Source: Cryptomeria japonica
Lineage: Eukaryota; Streptophyta; Pinopsida; Cupressales; Cupressaceae
Reading direction: 5' to 3'
DNA: 64,000 nt
Assembly: GCF_030272615.1 (NCBI RefSeq)
Contig: NC_081415.1
Coordinates: 186,057,494-186,121,493 of the forward strand
Below the pieces are notes generated by a model, which worked only from the letters and a program-made list of their open reading frames with translations, searched no databases and was not told the DNA's origin. Every line of letters starts with the position of its first letter. Within the stretch, counting starts at the first letter, position 1. The translations under genes and the position numbers were made by a program. Below are positions 1 through 11,834 of the stretch, piece by piece.

Positions 1-616
1 TGATGCTATGGCAAGTTCTCACTAGCTTTTAATAGGTGTAGGAATAGATGCTTTTGGAGAGTCAATTTTCTTATGGGGGGATGCACCATGGCTTGATATA
101 GGTGTGTGATTTTAATCTTCTTCATCAAAATCTTTTAGGGATCTTTTAAAGTATTGTAAAAAAGAGTTACCTATTGTGTAGGAGAAAAAGTGACACTAAG
201 AAAACATGCCCTAGTCTCACTTTCAACCACACACTTGTGGAATACGAAAGAGCCTAGAGGTATCACACAATTGGCTACTTCTTTTTTTGGAAGAGAGAGC
301 CACGGGCTACCTATTAGGATTTCTATTCCTTTGTTGCAATTGAAAGATAAAGTGATGCAAGTTCAATTCCTAACCCCAAAGTGCAAGTATGAACTAATAA
401 CAAGATTGCAGAATTGAACTTAAACAATGGAAAGCTATAAACACAAGGACAAGACAAGAATGTAAATGCATACCCAGAGTCAAAATCTGAGTGAAAATGT
501 TCGGGATGGGGGCGCGGGTGCCACTATCCTGATTCTGCCCCTGGAACTGCTCCGAAAATTGCTGTTTTGCAACCTGAAAAGCTGTCGGAAATGCTGAAAC
601 TGTTGTCTGTCAGGAG

Positions 617-712
617 GACCAGGGTGCCCAGCGCCCCTGTCCCAGGGACCAGGGCGCCCAACGCCCCTATCCTGGTAGGACCAGGGTGCCCCACGCCCCT
701 GTCCTGGTCTTT
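617..712. repeat. GC-rich tandem repeat, about 32-bp unit x3
   Basis: Three successive units begin with ACCAGGG(T/C)GCCC and continue with (C/A)RCGCCCCTRTCC, at about 619, 650 and 680. Base composition is far more GC-rich than the surroundings. A related word, GCACCATGGTCCTCTCC, recurs around 1,470 and 3,095. It is not coding as far as can be seen. Confidence 0.7.
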
Positions 713-1132
713 TGCTCTGAAATTTGATGTGGAGTGCTGTCTCGACCTGCTGTTCCCGGATCTGTCACCTGCGGCGTCGTCCGAGTCCTGAAACCTGCAC
801 TTATATCTGAAAAGGGTATGGTGGGCGGCTATATAGGGTTTTGCCTTAGTCAAACCCCCGCTTTGGTGATTTCCACCTCCATGAATAGCCAAGTTGTATT
901 GTAAAAGTAATGTGTGTGCAGACCTTGTGTGTGTGCAAGATCCTAAAATGCAAGTAAGCAAACTAGAGCAACCTAGAAAGTAAACCCTAATTGCTTGTAA
1001 ATGATAATGTAAATGCTCTAAATCAAGATGCAAAGTGATCTAAAGCATGAATACAAATGATATAATGAAGCTCATGCAAAGACATGAAAACAACATGAAA
1101 TCATACCCAACCCCAAGGGATGGGTACAAGCC

Positions 1133-1532
1133 AATCTTCAGTCGGTAATCTTCTATTGTTCTTCAATGTCTTCCAAGCCCTAAATGGATGAATGAAATTG
1201 ATAAATTCTTGATAGAAGGATGTTGAATGTTGTTGAAGTCTTCAAAGATCTGCTCTTTCGCTGTATAGAAGGTCCTTGAAAGCCAAAATTCTCCCCCTTT
1301 CAAATGAAGAAAGAGAGCTCTTATGTATGAAACCCTAGGTCATAATTTCGACTTTTGGCCGACCTAGAGATTGAATATCCCGCCAATTTCTTGGGGTTAA
1401 GCTTTATTTTATAATTGGATCGCGCTCCTAAAATTTTGGGAAAAATGTCTAGGACCATGTGCACTCCGAGCACCATGGTCCTCTCCAGGCGCCATGGTCC
1501 CGACAACTTTTCACCAAATTTTTAGGGTCGTC
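1133..1532 (+). repeat. Direct repeat, copy 1 (about 395 bp)
   Basis: From CAATCTTCAGTCGGTAATCT to CAACTTTTCACCAAATTTTT this segment is nearly identical to 2,760-3,153 in the same orientation. Flanking sequence diverges at once on the right. The spacing of about 1.63 kb and the high identity suggest a recent duplication or two insertions of the same fragment. Confidence 0.85.
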
Positions 1533-2640
1533 AGATATGATGATTTTAGAGAGAATCCCGAAGTTACAGGTGATTTTGAGATGTTTTGACCCCCGAAATC
1601 AAGCCCCCAAGTTCAAAATAGGACCTAATTAGGGTTTTTGATTAAATGATGTATTGGAGGAATAAAATAAAAAGGGCACACTTTAATGAAAGGGCCCAAC
1701 TTTATGATGTAGGAGATGATAAAATAGCACCTTAGACCTAATTAATTTAATTAATTAAGTGCTAAAGGGGAAATGCAATGCAAAATACAAAATGCACCAA
1801 GGCGGGTGCTAAACTAGGTGTGAAATTGTACCACCCTAGCAAGTGTGTACAATTTACGATGCTACATTTAGCCCCCACTTTAGTGGTCATATGAACACTA
1901 CGTGCATATGCAAGCTAAAGTACAGAAAAGTAAACATTATTTGAAAAAGGATATATCCATAAGTCTGTCGAACGAAGCCCCCAGCGGTATCTGCAGTACA
2001 CAGTTAGGAACCGCACCCTACAAAACACACGTTAGATCACAAAATCACCTAATGCTTACTAAGGAAGGTGATGAAAATTAGAGGGTAGCTATATGCCCCC
2101 CCCTATTTCGGCTTGCTAATTTTAGTGAGTTGAAACAGGGTATCATGTTTACCACTTCGAATTGTTAAAGAATATTGATGACAAATGCTCACAAGAAGAT
2201 TTGATATGAGATCAAAAACTAATGGAGAATCATTTGGTAAGAAAGAGGACTAAATCTCAATTCCAACACAACAAAGAGTGTGAAGATTTGAGAGTTCTCT
2301 AACACAAGATGAAGGATGTAAAACAAAATGCAAAGAAAAGAAAAGAAAGGAAAAAAGCATGAATACACACATTGGTGATCCATGGGAAGAATAGTGAGAG
2401 AGAAAACATGGACTTCTCGCCCCTAGATTTTGTCTAGGTGATCCATGGGAAAAGGACATGGAAAACTAGCCCCTAGAGTCTATCTAGGTGATCCATGTAA
2501 GGGAGGAGAGTGAGAAAGTCTAGCCTTATGCCGCTAGTTCCACTCAACCTCGTGCATGTGTGTGTAAGGGAGGTTAGAAGCACCTCATAGGAGTCTATGC
2601 CCGAGTATGCTACAACCTGTATATGTATAGTACAAAAGCG

Positions 2641-2756
2641 TGACATCTCGCTCTAAGAGTCTGTGCTCTGGTTCCGAGAATAATCACCTTGCATAAAAGA
2701 AAAATGAAGACATCTCGCTCTAAGAGTCTGTGCTCTGGTTCCGAGAATAATCCATT
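2641..2756 (+). repeat. Tandem duplication, about 68-bp period
   Basis: The words CATCTCGCTCTAAGAGTC and GTGCTCTGGTTCCGAGAAT occur twice in succession, starting near 2,643 and 2,711. Directly upstream (2,360-2,500) a shorter motif, CTAGGTGATCCATG, also recurs. No coding potential is evident. Confidence 0.8.
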
Positions 2757-2759
2757 GCT

Positions 2760-3153
2760 CAATCTTCAGTCGGTAATCTCCTATTGTTCTTCAGTGTCTT
2801 CCAAGCCCTAAATGGATGAATGAAATTGATAAATGCTTGATAGAAGGATGTTGAATGTTTTTGAAGTCTTCAAAGATCTGCTCTTTCACTGCATAGAAGG
2901 TCCTTGAAAGCCAAAATTCTCCCCCTTTCAAATGAAGAAAGAGAGCTCTTATGTATGAAACCCTAGGTCATAATTTTGACTTTTGGCCGACCTATAGATT
3001 GAATATCCTGCCGATTTCTTGGGGTTAAGCTTTATTTTATGATTGGATTGCACTCCTAAAATTTCGAGAAAAATGTCTGGGACCATGTGCACTCCGGGCA
3101 CCATGGTCCTCTCCGAGCGCCATGGTCCCGACAACTTTTCACCAAATTTTTAC
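2760..3153 (+). repeat. Direct repeat, copy 2 (about 395 bp)
   Basis: This is the second copy of the segment at 1,133-1,532, in the same orientation with scattered substitutions. The right border falls after CACCAAATTTTTA, where the two copies part. Confidence 0.85.
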
Positions 3154-5755
3154 GCTGCTACACCTATCTTGGGAGGTGTATCTGAATCCTTGTGAGGTTT
3201 TGATATAGTTGGATTTGGACTTTGGATTTGTTTGTTTTCTCTGATTGGTTGATTTGTTACTCACATTCTGCTTTGGTATGTCATGTTGCTATAATCTGTA
3301 GTTGTTTCCAATGTTTCAATGATCTTAGGTCTTTGCATTCTGATTATAATAGGCATTGTGTTTGATATCATGTTATGATTGGATTGTCCAAAAGGTTGTT
3401 TTGATAAATGATCTATTGTCAATGTCAGAGGTATAGAGTGATATGACACAAAAAGGTAATTCAAGTGTTTGAAGTTTTCAAGTTTTCTGATCTTCGGTTT
3501 TGGGAGTGCAATGGTGATTTTGATAATAACCAAGTCTAGTAGGAAAGATATATTCTACAATATGGGATGAGGTTTTCCTGACCAAACATTTCAATTTCGT
3601 GGTTGAGGATGATTGATCCTACTAAGAAACTATGTTTGCGTGATTAGTTTATCAAAGAGAGTGATAATGCACTTTGGGATGGTTTAGATCTTATACTTGT
3701 TGAGGGTAACGGCTTGAAAGTATCGATGTGTATATTCCTATAGTCTGATTTTGACAGGTTGATAGTTTGATCAAGCAAACCAAGAAGATAGTCTAAGCAC
3801 AGCGACAGATAACAGGTGTTTTGATTTAAGCAAACTAACAAACCTAAGAGTATCATGAAAAGAAACAGTTTTGGATTGACAAATGCAGAGTTTCACACAA
3901 CAAAGAAGTCGACTCAAAACAATAAACAATTTAGAGTTATATGACAGAATACAGTTTTTCATATAAAAGGTAGCAACTCATACGACTTAGGATTAAGAAC
4001 AGCATGACAAATAACCTAGCTCGTACGACACAGGATGGCCTTTGGTAAAATAAATGGTTTTATGCAAGGTAACTCATACAAAAGAGATTATGAATCATAC
4101 TATAGAGAATTACAGATCGTACGACAAGTTACAGAGTAGAGCTAAAAAGTGCTTGTCTTTCTGATTTTGATTTTTGAATTCTAATGTTTTTGCTGATGTT
4201 TTAGGTGTCTGATTTTTCCAATAAGGGGATGAATACACAACAAACACATAACATGATAATGACTCCAATCAAGCTAAAACCCTAAAGAAGTTGGCTAAGA
4301 TTGAAAACCTTTGCTTGCTGACTTAGGTACACACCCAATAGCTAATTAGAATACGACCGCTAAGTCTCACGCAATGGATTCTCAACGTTGTATTATCCGA
4401 CTCCAAACACTAATGGGGGCACAATATGGCAAGTGTCTTGGGAGAGTTACTATCTCTCTTGCATAAAGATTATCACCCTTTTGGAGGTGAATCAGGTAGC
4501 TTCTATTTTAAACAAGATTAATAAGGGATCCATTCGGCGCATCGAGGTATAAACTCAATTAAGAGGTCTCCCAGCCTTGAAAACCAAGGTTTGCTATACC
4601 CAAAGGTATAGAGGAGAGCTCTTCCCAAGCATTGTCGTTGACTTGATTTTCATCAAATCATGTTTATTTTATAGTGGGTTGGATTACTTGGTGTTTAGTC
4701 ATTCCCACTTAGGTCATTCCCCTCTCACCGACCTTAAGGGCTAAGAGTTAATAACTCCTTGGGAGGGTAGGCTTGCTAAAGTGATGCACTAATGAAAATA
4801 AATTGATGAGTCTAGCTTTCTAATCACCTAAGAAAGGTGACAGCATACTCACCTATCATCAAAGACATGAAATACATGGTTGTTCATTTTTAGCCCAAAA
4901 TCAAGTGTGCCTAGAAATTTAAATGAATACACCAAGTTTAGTTGAATTCATAGGCAACTTGCAATAAATCTGTTAGTAGTCATGATTGTGTTTTGAATTA
5001 TGTCTTTGACAAGCGTATCTTTGTAAATTGTCCTACAGAAAAGAGTTAGGCTGCCAAAAATCTCACAGACACAACAAGATTAGCATTAGTGATCTGAACT
5101 ATGAATTTTTTTTTTTAAAAATTATATGAAGTTTTATGCTAACTTCAAATAGGCATAACTTTTTGCTCAAGACTCGAAATTATGAATCATTTAACTCATT
5201 GGAAAGGTCTCCAAGAGTTGTAGTTGAGATTTTGAAAGAGCATGCCTGGACATAGGAAAGCTCTTTTAGAGCTTTCAAGGGCTCAAAATGAGAAGAAGGC
5301 CTTCAAAAATGCAAATTACTAACGTATAGACAAACTTGAAAATTCTAACTTGCAGTTTGTGAAAAAAAAACACAGAGGCAGAGACTCATACGACAAAATT
5401 TTCCACTTAGTACGATAGAACTTTATATTTCATATAGAGCCCAAAATGAACTTGTACGACATTCATTTATACCCTGTACGATAGAGAAAGTTAGCTCGTA
5501 TGAGTCAGGATTGAGCTAGTATGATTCAAAAAATTCCAAGGCAGAATCTTGTACGAGAAGGATTTAGCTTTTGTACGACAAGGAAAAGGAGCTCGTAAGA
5601 GTCAGGATAGAGCTAGTACAAGTCAGGATGCAGTTTTATACTAGACTAAAAGGTAGTTCGTACGAGTTGGAAAATCAACTCGTATGACTTTCTGAATCTG
5701 TCCCAGCAGAGATGAATGCTGATGAAGCTTTGAGAGGCCAAAAATGATGATTTTA

Positions 5756-5773
5756 GCCCCACGGTGGGTGCCA
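5756..5773 (-). other. Primer binding site of a gypsy-type element (minus strand)
   Basis: On the minus strand this reads TGGCACCCACCGTGGGGC, close to the PBS-region sequence that follows the 5' LTR in many plant Ty3/gypsy elements. It lies three bases inside the LTR border at 5,777. The element's interior therefore extends to the left, toward lower coordinates. Confidence 0.65.
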
Positions 5774-5776
5774 AAA

Positions 5777-6791
5777 TGTCATCCTCTTTGTGTGGTGTAC
5801 CTGTTATACCTGTATCTGAAACACAAAACACTCAATAAATCATTATAAGCATGGTTAGAAGATTTAATCAATGAAATGTAAAACCACGGCTAATCGACTT
5901 ATTGCCTCCTAGTAAATGCGAGTATGAATTTTGCTCTCAGATCTTATTATGCAAATTTCAGTGACTTGACTACACCTAGATGGAGGATTTAAGATGATAA
6001 TGATGATGCATTTAAGCTAGAAATGAGATTAAGCTATATGATTCTATGATAAATGCTAAGAAATAAGCTAAGATTAAGCTAAAATGAACATGATAATGAT
6101 GCTAAAATGATGAACTAGATGCCTATAGTAACAATTCTTATGCTAAAAATAAAATGGGATCATCAAAATGATATCAAAATTGGGACCCTTTGAGCTCCAA
6201 GATGGGGGCTATTTATAGGATATTCCAAGGCTAGGGATGAGTTGGCAAAGATTAATGGTCAAGATTGATTTGAAGATATCAATGGTTGAATTGCAGGAGG
6301 TTGGAGAAGAGGTTGGATGAAAGGGGACAATTGGTGGTGGGTAGGAAAAGGGGTTGGTTGGAAGGAGACACTTAGTGACAAGTGTCATGAAGCTTTGCTC
6401 ATGAGAGGGAAAAGTGTCCAATGAGAAGGAACATAGTGGTTAGGATGAATGGGTTAGGTGGTTAGAAGTTAGGAGAATTTGAATTTAGAAATTCAAATAA
6501 TAGGAAAATGCTAATTAATTTCAACAACTCATTATTTGATTTATTTTAATTAATTAGGGGATTTGGAAGAAATGATTTTGATGGGGGATAATTAATTAAT
6601 TTGAATTAATTAATTAAAGGGAGATTGTTGAAATGAACCTATTTAATAAATCCTTAGATTTATTAATAAGTAGAGGAATGAGTGGATTTTAATCAAATTG
6701 CTAATGAATTTAATTAAATTGGGAATATAGATTAATCGAATAATTTCTTATTCAATTAATTATCTTCAGACCATTTTTAGGTGCATACACA
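5777..6791 (-). mobile_element. Gypsy-type LTR (5' LTR in element orientation)
   Basis: Bounded by TGTCATCC on the left and GCATACACA on the right, so on the minus strand it starts TGTGTATGC and ends GGATGACA with canonical TG...CA termini. The adjacent PBS at 5,756-5,773 fixes its role as the 5' LTR of a minus-strand element. Length is about 1,015 bp. The interior is AT-rich, with runs such as TTAATTAATTAA near 6,595. The insertion apparently cut the 5' part of the coiled-coil ORF at 6,792. No partner LTR was recognised to the left, so the element may be truncated or continue outside the window. Confidence 0.65.
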
Positions 6792-7251
6792 AAGTATATC
6801 TGAACCGATAGATAGAAAGGTTGAAAAAAAGAATGAGAATAATGAAGAAACAGTAAATAAGGAGGAGGTTAAAGATTAAAATAAGATTGCAGAAGTGGTT
6901 AAGGAATCCATAGATGAGAAGAACCCAACTGCAAAACCTCACACTCCACCTAGCACTTCCACTATGGACTACAAACCTACTATTGTGACAAATGTACTTT
7001 TAGACTCCATAAGGAAGATCACTGAATGCAACACCTTATCATTTAAGGCCATCGATGATTCTTTACCGATTTTGCAATTGATTGCACTGGATTGTAAGAT
7101 AGATCATATTTATGGATCTTTAGGTAAATTGGACACATTGTCCAAATTCATTGCTTTAAATATTCAAACTCTAGATAAAATTAATGAAGAGACTATTAAG
7201 GAAAGGGTGAATAAGGAGAAAAATGAATTCTTTGATAAGCCTATTAGGGAT
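6792..7251 (+). pseudogene. Coiled-coil ORF of an LTR element, N-terminal fragment (copy A)
   Basis: An open frame rich in Lys, Glu, Asp and Asn runs from the gypsy LTR border to the solo LTR at 7,252, with one in-frame TAA at 6,877-6,879. Around residues 40-120 it predicts amphipathic helix, including KIDHIYGSLGKLDTLSKF. Its continuation, starting DCTKKIDSLLPVLNSS, resumes after the solo LTR at 8,668. Together with 8,668-9,180 it resembles the ORF at 22,876-23,418. Both lie just upstream of a polypurine tract and 3' LTR. That is the position of the env-like, coiled-coil ORF of Sirevirus-type copia elements; this assignment is an inference. No start codon is preserved. Confidence 0.5.
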
Positions 7252-8667
7252 TGTTTTGGCATTTTGAGTTTGTTGGAATTTGCATAGAGATTGCATTAAT
7301 GATATATTGTCATTGATGTCAAATGAACTGGTAATGGTATTCATGTTATTGCTAATATTGTTGTTTTTGATATTGGCTAGTAACAGGTAAGAAGAGCTTA
7401 GTGGAAGATGATGTAAACCGGTATGTAAAGTTTGTGAGTTGAACCGGTGAACTGGTGTAAAGGGTTAAACCTTTCTATGTAATGTAACTGGTAAACCCTA
7501 TCAGCTGTTAAACCCTAACCAATCAAGTTTGATGATTTATTATCTGATAAGCGGTAATGATGGAGACATGTGTCATCATTGTATGAGGATATGTTCAAAT
7601 TGTTTTGGCATGTTTATTTTTGTCTAGGGAAGGAGAAAAGTGGATTGCATATAATGCACAATGCGTGATGAGTTACAAAGTCTGATGAAGCGGTGATCAT
7701 GGAGCGGTTGGAATTTTCTTGAAGAATGTGAAGAGATTGTCATGATTTCTAATGGTCAAGATTGTACTCACTTGTTTGTAATCTCGATGATGAGAATTAG
7801 GTTTTTGCTGTGTTACTGACCTAATTGATTTGTATTTAAGGTCGATGAAGTTGTTTGTAAAGGTTGTTGGCAAGATTGATGAAAACCTGTTGAGTGTGTA
7901 GTTGCCTAACCAGTGAATGGATTTGCACTTTGAGTGAAGGTAGATTGAAGCTTAGAAGGATTTGATCAAGAAAATGTAGTGCTACTCATACAGATTAAGA
8001 AAACTTGTTGTTTTCTAACAATTACAGTAAAAGTGAAATCCCTTAACTGGGTAAACTCGAACAAGCTTGGCTACTTATTAAATCATCTAACAAGGTGGTC
8101 TATTAGCTTGGATTTTTAAATCCTCCAGCGAGGTTACTCCTAACAGGGTATTGTGCTTTTCATCAAGGCATATTTGTAAATCCCTTAACCGGGTGATTCC
8201 TAACCAGAATTAGTTCTTAACAGGACTTATTGTAAAGTTTTAATAGGCTTGGCTCCTAACAGGGTGAACTTCAGAAGAGTTCAGATAGCTATCCATTTGA
8301 GTCTCATCTCATCGTGGTTTTTACCTATTTAGGTTTTCCATGTATAAACATTTGTGTCAAGTGGTGAATGCTTTTGTGGTTGTGATCTTATTTGTTGATT
8401 TGGTTAACTTTTGATAAGGCATGTTAAGTAGAAGCATTGAGAGTTGAATATGTTGAATTATGATTAAGCATTGTTGATGTTTACAAGATTGAAGTTGTTT
8501 ATTGTTAAAATTATCATAGCAGTTAAATCGGTTGATATCAAGTGTTCTTATGAATATTGATCTTGACTGAGTTTGAGTTCGGGAACTTTGTATCAGTTTT
8601 TCAATATATTGATTCACCCCCCCCTCTCAGTATTCTACTGGATATTTATTATTTCATCATACCATCA
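7252..8667 (+). mobile_element. Solo LTR (copia-type) inside the coiled-coil ORF
   Basis: It begins TGTTTTGGCAT, aligning with the LTR start TGTTGGCAT at 22,413, and shares with it the downstream GCATTAATGATAT word. It ends after a run of Cs followed by CTCAG (8,618-8,631), a hallmark of the 3' end of related LTRs here (compare 22,010 and 24,565). The flanking words GATTGT (7,249-7,254) and GACTGT (8,668-8,673) look like a degenerate target duplication, and the protein reading frame reconnects across the insertion. About 1.4 kb long. Exact borders are uncertain by a few bases. Confidence 0.65.
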
Positions 8668-9180
8668 GACTGTACAAAGAAGATTGATTCTTTATTACCA
8701 GTACTTAATTCCTCTATTCTAGAATATAAAGAATTGTATAAGGAATCATGCAAGCCTCACCACCTAACATAAGACATTGATGATGAGATAAGGAAAACAC
8801 AAAAAAAGAGATTGATGATATAGCATATAATATGATTGGTTCTTCGGAACTTACCTTGGTTTTGGATCAAGAAATGATAGTTTTTGAGGAAAAGATTGAG
8901 AAATTAGAGAAGGAGAAAGCAAGGATAAGAATGAAATCCCGGGAGTTGAAAAATAAACTTGGTCCTAGATTGGACAATCTTCTAACACACCAGATTGAGT
9001 TGTCTAAATCAACTATTCAAGGAGAAAGACCACCGGAGCAACAGATACATTATCTAACTGGAATGATCCGATAGACTAAAACAATTATTTCTAACAACAC
9101 CAAATATATGCAGAGTCTTAATCTAATTTTGGCGGATATCTTTCATATTGTAAATAACTGATTATAGGCTTTAAGGTAAA
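8668..9180 (+). pseudogene. Coiled-coil ORF, C-terminal part (copy A)
   Basis: This continues the fragment at 6,792-7,251. It has stops near 8,768 and 8,820 and a frameshift before 8,832. The longest clean piece, at 8,832-9,074, encodes a heptad-like helix (VFEEKIEKLEKEKARIRMK) followed by GPRLDNLLTHQIELSKS. The latter matches SPRLDSLCVHKKECMDM in copy B at about 23,203-23,253. The two copies therefore belong to one family. Function is unknown; an env-like or structural accessory protein of the element is possible. Confidence 0.5.
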
Positions 9181-9214
9181 ATTTTAGAATTATTTGATTT
9201 TTTTTATATCCTTT

Positions 9215-9380
9215 GTCATTGATGTCGAAGGGGGAGTAGTGTATTGAGAAAAATGTACAAAAGGGATCATTTGCTCAGGGGGAGCACTCTCATTTGTGGA
9301 TCTATTTTTGGACTTCACTTTTGGATATCAGTTTATGGATTTTTTTCATGAGTGTTGCCATCAATGCCAAAGGGGGAGAT
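9215..9380 (+). promoter_or_regulatory. Repeated polypurine tracts upstream of the 3' LTR (copy A)
   Basis: Purine tracts occur at about 9,227 (GAAGGGGGAGTAGT), 9,277 (CAGGGGGAGCA) and 9,369 (CAAAGGGGGAGAT). The last directly abuts the LTR start TGTTGGCATT at 9,381. The final tract is the expected plus-strand primer for reverse transcription. Multiple PPT copies before the 3' LTR are described for Sirevirus copia elements. Confidence 0.65.
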
Positions 9381-9390
9381 TGTTGGCATT
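9381..9390 (+). mobile_element. First 10 bp of an older LTR, interrupted by the copia element
   Basis: TGTTGGCATT is the start of the 3' LTR of the coiled-coil element. The rest of this LTR resumes at 21,221 beyond the inserted copia element and ends at 22,058. Removing 9,391-21,220 rejoins an LTR of about 848 bp that is related to the LTR at 23,672-24,609. Confidence 0.75.
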
Positions 9391-10824
9391 TGATGAATAA
9401 TGATGAACTAATAAGGTCCTAACTGATACTGAGAGAGGAGGGTGAATCAGTACACAAACACAAACCACTTCAACATTTTGTTATATCAAAACACAACTGA
9501 TCGATTGTTGACCGGTTGTTTGCCTTCACCACTGAACTTAACCAAGCTATACCAGTTAAATAAAAATACTTCAGATAGCTATACCAGTTAAACAAAAATA
9601 CTTCAGACAACATTCAATAGACCTCAAACCTTGATAACTACTTCACTGATATAATCATGTGTGAGTTGTACCAATAATACCATAACCATTTAATAATGTA
9701 TGCATATCTAACTTAATCAAAACCACACAATCATCACATGAAAATATCACAACCCATAACACACAGATTTTGTACGTGGAAACCCAAATGGGAAAAATCA
9801 CAGTGGGAATGAATATCCACAAGTTGTTTGTGAACTCTTTTGAAGTCCACTCTGTTAGGATCCTAGTCTAGTTAAAGACTTTGCAATAAAGGTCTTGTTA
9901 GGAACCGATCATGTTAGGGACCACCCAGTTAAGGGATGGCTATATACCCTGTTAAGAGTTACCTCGCTAGATGATTAAAAAACTCAATAACCTTGAGCCA
10001 CCTGGTTAGAGGATTTACAACAAAGCCTATTAAAGATACCTGATCAAGGGATCTACCTTCTATTGAAATGGTTAGAAGACAACAGGTAAAACAACCGATC
10101 TGATAACAACACTTCTTGCTAAGGCAGATCCTTTTAAGTTCCTCTCTGCTGCAATCACACTCTGCAGAATCCTCACTCTGGTTTGGCAAGTATCAAATCT
10201 CCAACATGCGGACACAAATACAACTTTTGCCAACAACTGCAAATCAAAACTCATTGACCTTATAGACAACAATTAGGTCGGTAGCATAAACCCTAAACCC
10301 TAAACATCTCAAGTTTACACTTACAAGCAGTCCAATCTTGACCGTCCAAACACATTACATAGAATGGAATGATCTAAAATAGATCTCAAGGCATTCTGCG
10401 CTATCCAAACTTCACCACATCTGAAAAATCAATAACTCATCACGCACTCTTCACACACCACTAAGAAAAATGCTCATTCTCGAGGTAGGCATTTAATGAA
10501 TTCAATATTCATGCACAAGAACCACAAAGAAATCCTTCATGTGCACACAACTGACGTAGCATCTCGATCCTTATCCTTATTCATTTAACTAACTGGTCAC
10601 AAAACATCATCGGTTGCACCGCACAAGCCAAAACGATAACCCTAGAGCTGAACTAAGACTACCAACGGGTAGTCACACTTAGTGAACCCTGACATCAGTC
10701 CACTCCATCCCAGTTGACCATAAGCACTTCCGATCTTCATACTGCTTCATATTGGTCCACCTGCTTGAGCACTTATTGACATCAATGACAACATACATTA
10801 TTTTCGCTTCATCATATGCCAACA
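9391..10824 (-). repeat. 3' LTR of the copia element
   Basis: It pairs with 19,788-21,215. It contains the end-type signature GAGAGAGGAGGGTGAATCAG (9,429-9,448), whose reverse complement is the C-run plus CTCAG signature seen in the other LTRs. It also contains two and a half telomere-like repeats, AAACCCTAAACCCTAAAC, at 10,288-10,305. Pro- and Leu-rich short ORFs inside it are not genes. Confidence 0.9.
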
Positions 10825-10839
10825 ATCTCCCTCTTTGGC
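10825..10839 (-). promoter_or_regulatory. Polypurine tract of the copia element
   Basis: On the minus strand this reads GCCAAAGAGGGAGAT and directly precedes the 3' LTR start TGTTGGCATATG. This is the standard plus-strand priming site. Confidence 0.8.
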
Positions 10840-11213
10840 ATTGATGGCAATACTTATTGTATCATTGCTCAATATCTGCACCATTCTCAATAATATATAC
10901 CGGTTCAGTAACATATACTGGTTCAACTTAAAAGATCATGACCACCACCTAGATTGGTCAGTGTGCACTTTTCTCAATCACTTCTCACACCACTTATTTT
11001 ATCTCCCCTTTGTGTATTGACCTTCACACATATATCTTCTCCCTCATATATCTTCATCATCATATATCTTCTCCCCCTTTGACAACAATGCCAAAGTGGA
11101 GGCACAAGCTTCCGGATCCACTATGTTGCTCCCCCTATGGAGGAGCATCCTTCAACACATCAATCCTGTAAGATCTAACACAATAGTAGCTGACTGATGT
11201 GGAGCACACATAT
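10840..11213 (-). other. 3' untranslated interior of the copia element
   Basis: This lies between the RNase H stop codon and the PPT. It contains further pyrimidine runs on the plus strand (for example CTCCCCCTTTGAC near 11,070 and GCTCCCCCTATGG near 11,129). On the element strand these are PPT-like purine tracts, so this element also shows more than one PPT-like block. Confidence 0.6.
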
Positions 11214-11834
11214 TTAATTTACTTCATGAAGGGGCAAAACCCCTAATGAACCTCTCAAATAGGTAAATGTAGTCTTCGGTAAGGGCTTAGTGAATATGTC
11301 TACTAGTTGCTCCTTATTGGAAATATGTTCTAACACAACCTCTTGATTTTGAACCTTTTCTCTCAAGAAATGATACTTAAGCTCAATATGCTTGGTCCTA
11401 GCATGCAATACTGAATTTTTGGATATATTTATTGCACTGGTATTATCACAAAATATACTCACTAGTTTAGATATAATCACTTTGAAGTCATTCAGTACAT
11501 GCTTCATCCATATTGCTTGAGTGCAGTTCATAAATGCTGCCACATACTCCTCTTTAGTCATAGACTGGGAAATATAGCTCTGCTTCTTGCTCATCCACGA
11601 GACTAGTCTTCCACCAAGGAAGAATGCTCCATCGGTTGTGCTCTTCCAATCATCCACATTACCTACCCAATCTGCATCGGTAAACACTTTGAGATCAAAG
11701 TTGCCATTATATGGATACCACAATCCATAATCAATTGTCCCTCTCAGGTGTCTAAGAATCCTCTTTACCACTACCAAGTGGGATTCTCTTGGATTCTTCT
11801 AAAAATGAGCCACTATGTCCATTGCATGACCAAA
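11214..11834 (-). pseudogene. Copia RNase H domain and pol C-terminus
   Basis: RNase H removes the RNA strand during retrotransposon cDNA synthesis. The motif FTDADWVGN, the CDNTSAI block and the ARTKHIELKYHFLRE block typical of plant copia RNase H are present in order, and the protein ends GVLPLHEVN with a stop at 11,214. It is joined to the upstream RT by a frameshift near 11,835: the RT frame reads through NTPDI and the RNase H frame then starts with HAMDIVAHF. One stop interrupts the linker. Length and order are normal for the family. The copy is defective because of the frameshift. Confidence 0.88.

Larger units (their letters stand above)
1..5755. other. Non-coding repeat-rich region, probably decayed LTR-element DNA
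   Basis: No convincing gene is visible. Short ORFs here lack recognisable domains. The region holds GC-rich tandem units near 617-712, a 395-bp direct repeat (1,133/2,760), a short tandem duplication at 2,641-2,756, and a stretch (about 3,975-5,690) in which variants of CTCGTACGA recur. Because a minus-strand gypsy-type PBS and LTR follow at 5,756-6,791, part of this DNA is probably the non-coding interior of that element, but no gag, protease, RT or integrase motif is readable and the matching second LTR was not found. Confidence 0.5.

Noticed and set aside
1-130. Possible LINE C-terminal fragment (FGESIFLWGDAPWLD-like text)
   Set aside because: Only one short block is readable, with frame breaks on both sides; too little to call.
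524-1033. 169-aa minus-strand ORF
   Set aside because: It overlaps the GC-rich tandem units, has no domain, and a competing plus-strand ORF covers the same DNA. It is probably chance opening in repeat sequence.
10288-10305. Possible chromosome end or interstitial telomere
   Set aside because: Only two and a half repeats, present at the same position in both LTRs of one copia element, so it is part of the LTR.
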